64,000 nt of DNA from Pseudomonas alliivorans. Lineage in GTDB: Bacteria; Pseudomonadota; Gammaproteobacteria; Pseudomonadales; Pseudomonadaceae. This document shows, piece by piece, positions 54,933 through 64,000 of the stretch. Each line of letters starts with the position of its first letter. The first letter of the stretch is position 1. The notes below the pieces were generated by a model. That model had not been told where the DNA came from. It saw only the letters and a program-made list of their open reading frames with translations, and made no database searches. A program made the position numbers and the translations under genes. The stretch spans positions 1 through 64,000 of the forward strand of contig NZ_JAFFZW010000006.1 of assembly GCF_017826695.1 (NCBI RefSeq), written 5' to 3'.

Positions 54933-55085
54933 AAAAAGCAGAAGCCAGGGCCGCTTTCGGCGCGCCCTGCTCCTGATTTACCGCACTATCTCGCACCAGA
55001 CTATCGAACAGGCTACCGCCAGAACCTTCAAGACCAGAACCATGAAGGCCGACAGGTTGCGCCCGCCAGAAGCGGGCACTTCGCC

Positions 55086-55558
55086 TTAGATGTGACGAAC
55101 CTCGACGATTTCGTATTCGATCACGCCGCTGGGCGTTTTCACGACAACGACGTCGCCTTCTTCCTTGGCAATCAAGGCACGGGCGATAGGCGAACCCACC
55201 GAAATCTTGCCCTTCTTGATGTCCGCCTCATCCTCACCGACGATCTGATACGTGACGCTTTCGTCCGTTTCAACGTTGGCGATTTCGACAGTCGTGCCGA
55301 AAATCACCTTCCCGGTGTGAGGAATCGTGGTGACATCGATCACCACGGCGTTCTGCATACGGCCTTCAATGTCACGAATACGCGCCTCGACCATGCCCTG
55401 CTGTTCGCGGGCAGCATGGTATTCAGCGTTTTCCTTCAGGTCGCCCAGCTCCCGAGCCGTGCCGATGTCCTGGCTCAGCTTGGGACGGACCACCTTGGTC
55501 AGATGTGTAAGTTCTTCTTCCAGGGCGCGAGCGCCCTGAACAGTCATTGGGTATTTGA

Positions 55559-55562
<4 letters not shown>
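55086..55562 (-). CDS. greA: Transcription elongation factor GreA
   Basis: Rescues backtracked RNA polymerase by stimulating transcript cleavage through the secondary channel. 158 residues: N-terminal coiled coil (about 1-75) with acidic tip residues in KENAEYHAAREQQG, and the FKBP-like C-terminal domain. Its ATG overlaps the carB stop (ATGA). A GCCCGC/GCGGGC hairpin (55059-55075) lies just after its stop. Confidence 0.96.
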
Positions 55563-58780
<3,218 letters not shown>

Positions 58781-58916
58781 GGGTTGTCACTCAAATCCGC
58801 AGGTCAGTCGGCAAGCCGTCTTGAACATTTCATTGAGGTGGCCTGGGTGGCAGCGACCGGACGCGTTGTCCAGGTCCAGCCAGGTCACCTGCTTACTACA
58901 TTCTCAAGGCAACCGG

Positions 58917-60053
58917 TCAGCGTCGCTTGGCCATGGCTTCGATAAAGCGATCAAACAGAGGGGCGACGTCGCTCGGGCCAGGGCTGGCTTCAGGGTGACC
59001 CTGGAAGCTGAAGGCGCTCTTGTCGGTACGCTCGATACCCTGAAGAGTACCGTCGAACAGCGACTTGTGAATGGCGCGCACGTTGGCCGGCAGCGTGGCT
59101 TCGTCCACCGCAAAACCGTGGTTCTGGCTGGTGATCATGACGACACCGGTGTCCAGATCCTGAACCGGGTGGTTGGCACCGTGGTGGCCGTGACCCATCT
59201 TTACGGTCCTGGCGCCGGAGGCCAGAGCGAGCAACTGGTGACCCAGGCAGATGCCGAAGACCGGAATTTCGGTTTCCAGCACGTCCTTGATTGCAGTGAT
59301 CGCGTAGTCGCAAGGCTCTGGATCACCAGGACCGTTGGACAGGAACACGCCATCCGGGTTGTAGGCCAGAACGTCCTTGGCAGGCGTTTGCGCCGGAACC
59401 ACGGTTACGCGGCAGCCGCGCTCGACCAGCATGCGCAGGATGTTCAGCTTCACGCCGTAATCGTAGGCAACCACATGATAAGGCAGCTCGGACGCAGCGA
59501 TTTCAGCATGGCTATCGGTCTTCAGATCCCAGACACTGGAACGCCACTCGTAGGTCTCTTTGGTGCTGACCTCTTTGGCCAGATCCATGCCTTTGAGGCC
59601 AGGGAAGCCGCGCGCAGCTTCAATGGCCGCTTCTTCGGAAATATTGTCACCGGCCATGATGCAGCCGTTCTGTGCACCTTTCTCACGCAGGATGCGGGTC
59701 AGGCGACGGGTGTCGATACCAGCGATGGCGACAACGTTGTTGGCTTTCAGGTAGTCGTCCAGCGACATCTTGTTGCGCCAGTTGCTGGCGACCAGCGGCA
59801 GATCACGAATGACCAGGCCTGCGGACCAGACGCGATCAGACTCGGCGTCTTCAGGCGTGGTGCCGGTGTTGCCGATATGGGGGTAAGTCAGGGTCACAAT
59901 CTGCTGGGCATAGGAAGGATCGGTAAGGATTTCCTGATAGCCTGTCATTGCGGTGTTGAACACCACCTCACCAACGGTCTGACCGTCGGCTCCAATGGCT
60001 TCGCCGCGAAAAATGCTGCCATCAGCAAGGGCGAGTATGGCTGGCTTAGTCAA
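58917..60053 (-). CDS. carA: Carbamoyl-phosphate synthase small (glutaminase) subunit
   Basis: Hydrolyses glutamine and sends ammonia to CarB. 378 residues: an N-terminal CPSase-sm domain, then a class I amidotransferase with nucleophile Cys in FGICLGHQLLALA (near 271) and the His/Glu pair in GHPEASPG. The start is a TTG at 60053 with GGAGG 6 bases upstream. A hairpin with T run in the leader (60097-60134) suggests attenuation. Confidence 0.96.
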   Translation of the reverse strand: MTKPAILALADGSIFRGEAIGADGQTVGEVVFNTAMTGYQEILTDPSYAQQIVTLTYPHIGNTGTTPEDAESDRVWSAGLVIRDLPLVASNWRNKMSLDDYLKANNVVAIAGIDTRRLTRILREKGAQNGCIMAGDNISEEAAIEAARGFPGLKGMDLAKEVSTKETYEWRSSVWDLKTDSHAEIAASELPYHVVAYDYGVKLNILRMLVERGCRVTVVPAQTPAKDVLAYNPDGVFLSNGPGDPEPCDYAITAIKDVLETEIPVFGICLGHQLLALASGARTVKMGHGHHGANHPVQDLDTGVVMITSQNHGFAVDEATLPANVRAIHKSLFDGTLQGIERTDKSAFSFQGHPEASPGPSDVAPLFDRFIEAMAKRR

Positions 60054-60148
60054 GAAGACCTCCCGTAAATAAAGCCTGAAAGGGCGTTCGCAGGTTGCAA
60101 AAAAGCGGAATGACGTAGATACGTCACCCCGCTTTCTTATAGAATCAT
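60054..60148 (-). promoter_or_regulatory. carA promoter and leader with attenuator-like hairpin
   Basis: On the minus strand a TATAAG -10 (60136-60141) is followed almost at once by a 14-bp stem (60121-60134 with 60103-60116, two G-U pairs, ATCT loop) and a T run (60097-60104). The stem would lie at the very 5' end of the transcript, 43 bases before the carA start. Upstream is a 7-bp inverted repeat, TTTAGTG/CACTAAA (60158-60175). No leader peptide was seen. Confidence 0.5.
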
Positions 60149-60268
60149 CTGCGCGCTTTTAGTGGACACACTAAAGCTGTAGCTTACAGAAAAGGCCCAT
60201 TTTGGTCTACCACCAATGTGCCTGAAATGCGGGAAAATGCGACAGCGGGTTGAAGCGGATCAGTCAGT

Positions 60269-60305
60269 AAAAGGCCGAATTCCGCAGTGTCTACGAAATC
60301 CGGCC
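60269..60305 (-). terminator. dapB intrinsic terminator
   Basis: A 15-bp stem with three G-U pairs (60291-60305 with 60273-60287) and a three-base loop, then T4 on the minus strand. It lies 22 bases after dapB and separates it from carA. Confidence 0.8.
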
Positions 60306-60326
60306 TGGTAACTGCAGAAGCAGGGA

Positions 60327-61130
60327 TCAATGCAGATCCAGCACATCCTGCATGTCATACAGCCCTGGCGCCTTGCCCTCAAGCCACATGGCAGCCCTCA
60401 CGGCGCCCTTGGCAAACGTCATGCGACTTGATGCCTTGTGAGTGATTTCGACACGCTCACCGTCCGCAGCAAACAGCACCGTGTGATCACCGACTACATC
60501 ACCGGCGCGGATCGTTGCAAAGCCGATACTCTGACGATCACGCGCGCCTGTCTGACCTTCACGACCATAGACCGCGACTTTCTGCAGGTCACGCCCCAAC
60601 GCACTGGCAACCACTTCACCCATGCGCAACGCAGTACCTGACGGCGCGTCGACCTTGTGGCGGTGATGGGCTTCGGTGATTTCGATATCGACGTCATCAC
60701 CCAGAACACGGGCTGCCGTATCGAGCAACTTAAGGCACAGGTTTACGCCGATACTGAAGTTGGCGGCGAACACGATCGGGATTTCCTTGCCCGCCTCAAC
60801 CAGACGCTGCTTTTCTTCAACGCTGAACCCGGTCGTACCAATGATCATGGCCTTGCCTGCCTTACGGCAGAACGCCAGGTTCTTCAGCGTCACCGACGGA
60901 TGCGTGAAGTCGATCAGCACATCGAATTCGTCTGCAACCCTGGCCAGATCACCCGACAAAGGAACACCGATACGACCCAGCGCAGCCAGCTCGCCAGCAT
61001 CTGCGCCAACCAGCGTACTGTCAGGACGATCGATCGCAGCGGTCAACCCGGCGCCAGGCGCCTGCTGAATCGCTTCGATCAAGGTTTTACCCATGCGCCC
61101 GGCGGCGCCCACTACAGCAATACGTCGCAT
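60327..61130 (-). CDS. dapB: 4-hydroxy-tetrahydrodipicolinate reductase
   Basis: NAD(P)H-dependent step of lysine and meso-diaminopimelate synthesis. 267 residues: Rossmann motif VGAAGRMGKTLIEA at the N-terminus, active-site EAHHRHKVDAPSGTAL with the His pair and Lys. AAGGAAA lies 5 bases before the ATG. It lies 20 bases after dnaJ, a conserved order in Pseudomonas. Confidence 0.97.
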   Translation of the reverse strand: MRRIAVVGAAGRMGKTLIEAIQQAPGAGLTAAIDRPDSTLVGADAGELAALGRIGVPLSGDLARVADEFDVLIDFTHPSVTLKNLAFCRKAGKAMIIGTTGFSVEEKQRLVEAGKEIPIVFAANFSIGVNLCLKLLDTAARVLGDDVDIEITEAHHRHKVDAPSGTALRMGEVVASALGRDLQKVAVYGREGQTGARDRQSIGFATIRAGDVVGDHTVLFAADGERVEITHKASSRMTFAKGAVRAAMWLEGKAPGLYDMQDVLDLH

Positions 61131-61150
61131 GCCGATTTCCTTAGATAACC

Positions 61151-62290
61151 TTACAAATCACCAAAGAAGCGCTTCACACCCTCAAACCAGCCACTGGCCT
61201 TGGGAGAGTGGGACTCGTCGTTCTCGAGCGATGTGCGGAACTCTTCCAGCAACTCGCGCTGACGCTTGCTGAGATTGACCGGAGTTTCGACCGCCACACG
61301 ACACATCAGGTCGCCTGCACCACCGCCACGCACCGGGGCAACACCCTTGCCGCGCAAGCGGAACTGCTTGCCGGTCTGGGTACCCTCGGGGATCTTCAGT
61401 TTGACGCGACCATCAAGGGTCGGCACTTCAAGCTCGCCACCCAATGCTGCATCGGTAAAGCTGATGGGTACTTCGCAGAACAGGTGTTTGCCGTCACGCT
61501 GAAAGATGTCGTGTTCACGCACGTTGATCACGACATACAGATCGCCGGTCGGACCACCCTGAACGCCCGCCTCGCCTTCGCCTGACAGACGAATACGGTC
61601 GCCGGTATCGACACCTGGCGGCACTTTGACGGATAGCGTCTTGTACTCTTCGACACGACCCTCACCATGACACGAGTCGCACGGATCGGAAATGATCTTG
61701 CCGTGACCATGGCAACGCGGGCACGTCTGCTGCACAGAGAAGAAACCCTGTTGCATGCGCACCTGACCGATGCCGCCACAGGTCGGACACGTGACCGGCG
61801 AAGAACCTTTCTTCGCGCCACTGCCATCGCACGGCTTGCAGTTGACCAGCGTCGGCACGCGGATACTGACCGTCGTGCCACGAACCGCTTCTTCCAGATT
61901 CAGCTCAAGCGTGTAACGCAGGTCGCTGCCACGCTGAGCACCGCCGCGCCCACCTCCGCCGGCTCTGCCACCACCGAAGAAGTCGCTGAACACATCACCG
62001 AAGATATCGGAGAAGTTCGCACCGCCAGCACCACCACCAAAGCCACCGCCGCCGCCCATGCTCGGATCTACACCGGCATGACCGTACTGATCGTAGGCTG
62101 CACGCTTGCTGGCATCGGACAGGACTTCGTAGGCCTCGTTGGCCTCCTTGAACATCTCTTCCGACGCTTTGTCATCAGGGTTGCGGTCAGGGTGATGCTT
62201 CATCGCCAGACGACGGTAAGCCTTTTTCAGCTCGGCCTCGCTGGAGCCTCGCTCCACTCCCAACACTTCGTAATAATCACGCTTTGCCAT
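61151..62290 (-). CDS. dnaJ: Co-chaperone DnaJ
   Basis: Delivers unfolded substrates to DnaK and stimulates its ATPase. 379 residues from the ATG at 62290 (MAKRDYYEVLG): J domain with the HPD motif (MKHHPDRNPDD), Gly/Phe-rich linker (about 75-120), four CxxCxGxG zinc repeats (about 145-205, CKPCDGSG to CHGEGR), and the C-terminal substrate domains. GGAAG precedes the ATG. Confidence 0.97.
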   Translation of the reverse strand: MAKRDYYEVLGVERGSSEAELKKAYRRLAMKHHPDRNPDDKASEEMFKEANEAYEVLSDASKRAAYDQYGHAGVDPSMGGGGGFGGGAGGANFSDIFGDVFSDFFGGGRAGGGGRGGAQRGSDLRYTLELNLEEAVRGTTVSIRVPTLVNCKPCDGSGAKKGSSPVTCPTCGGIGQVRMQQGFFSVQQTCPRCHGHGKIISDPCDSCHGEGRVEEYKTLSVKVPPGVDTGDRIRLSGEGEAGVQGGPTGDLYVVINVREHDIFQRDGKHLFCEVPISFTDAALGGELEVPTLDGRVKLKIPEGTQTGKQFRLRGKGVAPVRGGGAGDLMCRVAVETPVNLSKRQRELLEEFRTSLENDESHSPKASGWFEGVKRFFGDL

Positions 62291-62616
62291 AATTCTTCCG
62301 CACTCTTGAGGACGTTCGGCAAGACCCTCCTGAGCCTCGCCAAACCCGTTGAGCCCCATACAGGCCCGGACCCAACTCACGTCAATTCAACGATCCTGGT
62401 CTTCGTTCAACGGCCGGAAAAATCCGACCGAGAAAGCGGCAGAATGAGTCGCCACGCAGGAGCATCGCGATCTTGCCACATGGCATTCGGACCGAAATCC
62501 GCCTGCCGAAATTTTGCCTGTTCCAGACACGCCAACGCGGGAGCAAGCTCCCGCGCGGCGACATCCTACCAGTCACCACTCGAAAGAGGTCAACCGGCTT
62601 GCAAGTGAGCCTGCGC
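62291..62616. other. Intergenic region between dnaK and dnaJ
   Basis: 326 bases without a gene on either strand. It holds a perfect 8-bp hairpin (62536-62555, CGCGGGAG/CTCCCGCG), which looks like a REP unit. A dnaK terminator or internal dnaJ promoter is expected, but I see no clear T-tailed stem or -35/-10 pair. Confidence 0.5.
62536..62555. repeat. REP-like hairpin after dnaK
   Basis: CGCGGGAG and CTCCCGCG pair around CAAG. The core GGGAGCAAGCTCCC is a common Pseudomonas REP core. It may stabilise the dnaK mRNA 3' end. Confidence 0.5.
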
Positions 62617-64000
62617 TTACTTGTGGTCTTTTACTTCTTCGAACTCGGCATCGACAGCGTCGTCAGCCTTGGATGGCTCTTCAGCAGACTTGGCCGCTGC
62701 TTCCGGGTTCTCGGCCTGCTCGGCGTACATCTTCTGAGCGATTGGCGCGGAAACCTTGGACAGCTCCTCAACCTTGGCTTCGATGGCAGCCTTGTCGTCG
62801 CCTTTGACAGCGGCTTCCAAGGCGACGAGCGCAGCTTCAACTGCAGTCTTCTCTTCGGCAGTCACTTTGTCGCCTGCGTCGGAGATCATCTTGCGAGTCG
62901 AGTGGACCAGTGCATCACCCTGGTTACGGGCAGAGGCCAGCTCTTCGAACTTGCGATCTTCTTCAGCGTTGACTTCAGCGTCACGAACCATCTGCTGAAT
63001 TTCTTCCTCGGACAGACCGGAGTTGGCCTTGATCACGATGGACTGCTGCTTGCCGGTTGCCTTGTCTTTCGCACCTACGTGCAGAATGCCGTTGGCGTCG
63101 ATGTCGAAGGTCACTTCGATCTGTGGCACGCCACGTGGAGCAGGTGGAATCTCGGCCAGGTCGAACTTGCCCAGGGACTTGTTCTGACCGGCTTGCTTGC
63201 GCTCACCCTGCAGCACGTGAATGGTCACAGCGCTCTGGTTGTCATCGGCAGTCGAGAACACCTGGGATTTCTTGGTAGGAATCGTGGTGTTTTTCTCGAT
63301 CAGCGCAGTCATCACGCCGCCCATGGTTTCGATACCCAGCGTCAGCGGGCTGACGTCGAGCAGCAGAACGTCTTTCACGTCACCAGCCAGTACCGCGCCC
63401 TGGATGGCAGCACCCATGGCAACCGCTTCGTCCGGGTTGACGTCTTTACGTGCTTCTTTACCGAAGAACTCGGTCACCAGCTTCTGGACCAGCGGCATAC
63501 GGGTCTGACCACCGACCAGAATCACGTCGTTGATGCTGCCGATGTCGATGCCCGCATCCTTCAATGCGATGCGGCAAGGCTCGATGGTGCGCTGAACCAG
63601 ATCTTCAACCAGCGATTCCAGCTTGGAACGGGAGATTTTCACGTTCAAGTGCTTTGGACCGGTCGCGTCTGCAGTGATGTACGGCAGGTTTACGTCAGTC
63701 TGCATGCTGGAGGACAGCTCGATCTTGGCTTTCTCGGCAGCTTCTTTCAGACGCTGCATCGCCAGAGGGTCGCCCTTCAGGTTCATGCCGCTTTCTTTCT
63801 TGAATTCGTCGACGAGGTAGTCGATCAGACGAATGTCGAAGTCCTCACCACCCAGGAAGGTGTCGCCGTTGGTGGCCAACACTTCGAACTGGTGCTCACC
63901 GTCGACTTCAGCGATTTCGATAACCGATACGTCGAACGTACCGCCACCCAGGTCATAAACGATGACAGTGTGGTCGCCCTTCGCCTTGTCCATACCGTAA
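62617..64000 (-). CDS. dnaK: Molecular chaperone DnaK (C-terminal part, cut by the window end)
   Basis: Hsp70 chaperone. About 460 residues are visible, from YGMDKAKGDHTVIVYDLGGGTFDV in the ATPase domain (phosphate-2 motif) onward to the stop; the N-terminal third lies beyond 64000. The interdomain linker (DVLLLDVSPLTLGIET), the substrate-binding beta domain and the helical lid follow. The C-terminus ends acidic with VDAEFEEVKDHK, close to the EEVKD-type tail of bacterial DnaK. Confidence 0.97.
   Translation of the reverse strand, partial: YGMDKAKGDHTVIVYDLGGGTFDVSVIEIAEVDGEHQFEVLATNGDTFLGGEDFDIRLIDYLVDEFKKESGMNLKGDPLAMQRLKEAAEKAKIELSSSMQTDVNLPYITADATGPKHLNVKISRSKLESLVEDLVQRTIEPCRIALKDAGIDIGSINDVILVGGQTRMPLVQKLVTEFFGKEARKDVNPDEAVAMGAAIQGAVLAGDVKDVLLLDVSPLTLGIETMGGVMTALIEKNTTIPTKKSQVFSTADDNQSAVTIHVLQGERKQAGQNKSLGKFDLAEIPPAPRGVPQIEVTFDIDANGILHVGAKDKATGKQQSIVIKANSGLSEEEIQQMVRDAEVNAEEDRKFEELASARNQGDALVHSTRKMISDAGDKVTAEEKTAVEAALVALEAAVKGDDKAAIEAKVEELSKVSAPIAQKMYAEQAENPEAAAKSAEEPSKADDAVDAEFEEVKDHK

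Overview
The window is a stretch of core chromosome from a Pseudomonas species. The gene order, the PrrF and CrcZ small RNAs, CbrAB, the GC-rich third codon positions and the frequent GTG/TTG starts all fit that genus. Details such as carA lying directly next to carB suggest the fluorescens/syringae side rather than P. aeruginosa, but the species cannot be fixed from this sequence alone. I see no prophage, transposon, CRISPR array, toxin-antitoxin pair or defence island. The interest lies in regulatory RNA, mRNA leaders and a few poorly described genes.

Region 1 (1-12,420): on the minus strand, msrPQ (repair of periplasmic methionine sulfoxide), pssA, and the branched-chain amino acid operon ilvI-ilvH-ilvC. 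Next come a DUF4124 gene, a YqcC-type gene overlapping a TPR lipoprotein gene, mrcB (PBP1B), a gene fusing an aminoglycoside-phosphotransferase-like domain to a P-loop kinase domain, and a short pentapeptide-repeat gene.

Region 2 (12,421-23,400): a Fur-boxed PrrF iron-sparing sRNA converges on deoC. A candidate 46-residue ORF and a Rieske protein follow, then an aminotransferase-sfsA pair, dksA and gluQ. Next is a small membrane protein (CbrX-like) overlapping cbrA, then cbrB. Downstream of cbrB are a CbrB-type dyad, a sigma-54 promoter and the CrcZ sRNA, which is rich in A-rich Hfq/Crc target motifs. This is a complete carbon catabolite control locus.

Region 3 (23,400-38,900): pcnB-folK, panB-panC-panD, pgi, acs, an MpaB-type oxygenase gene, a thiolase gene, an rRNA-methyltransferase-like gene, a large DUF748/AsmA-like envelope protein with a DUF2845 partner, and a BON-domain periplasmic protein.

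Region 4 (39,100-64,000), almost entirely minus strand: dnaK (cut by the window end)-dnaJ-dapB-carA-carB-greA, then rlmE-ftsH-folP-glmM-tpiA-secG-tRNA-Leu-tRNA-fMet-rimP-nusA-infB-rbfA-truB-rpsO-pnp. This is the conserved gammaproteobacterial block for chaperones, pyrimidine/arginine precursors, translation and RNA processing. yhbY is the only plus-strand gene in it. Several mRNA leaders here (carA, rimP, rpsO) hold hairpins that look regulatory.
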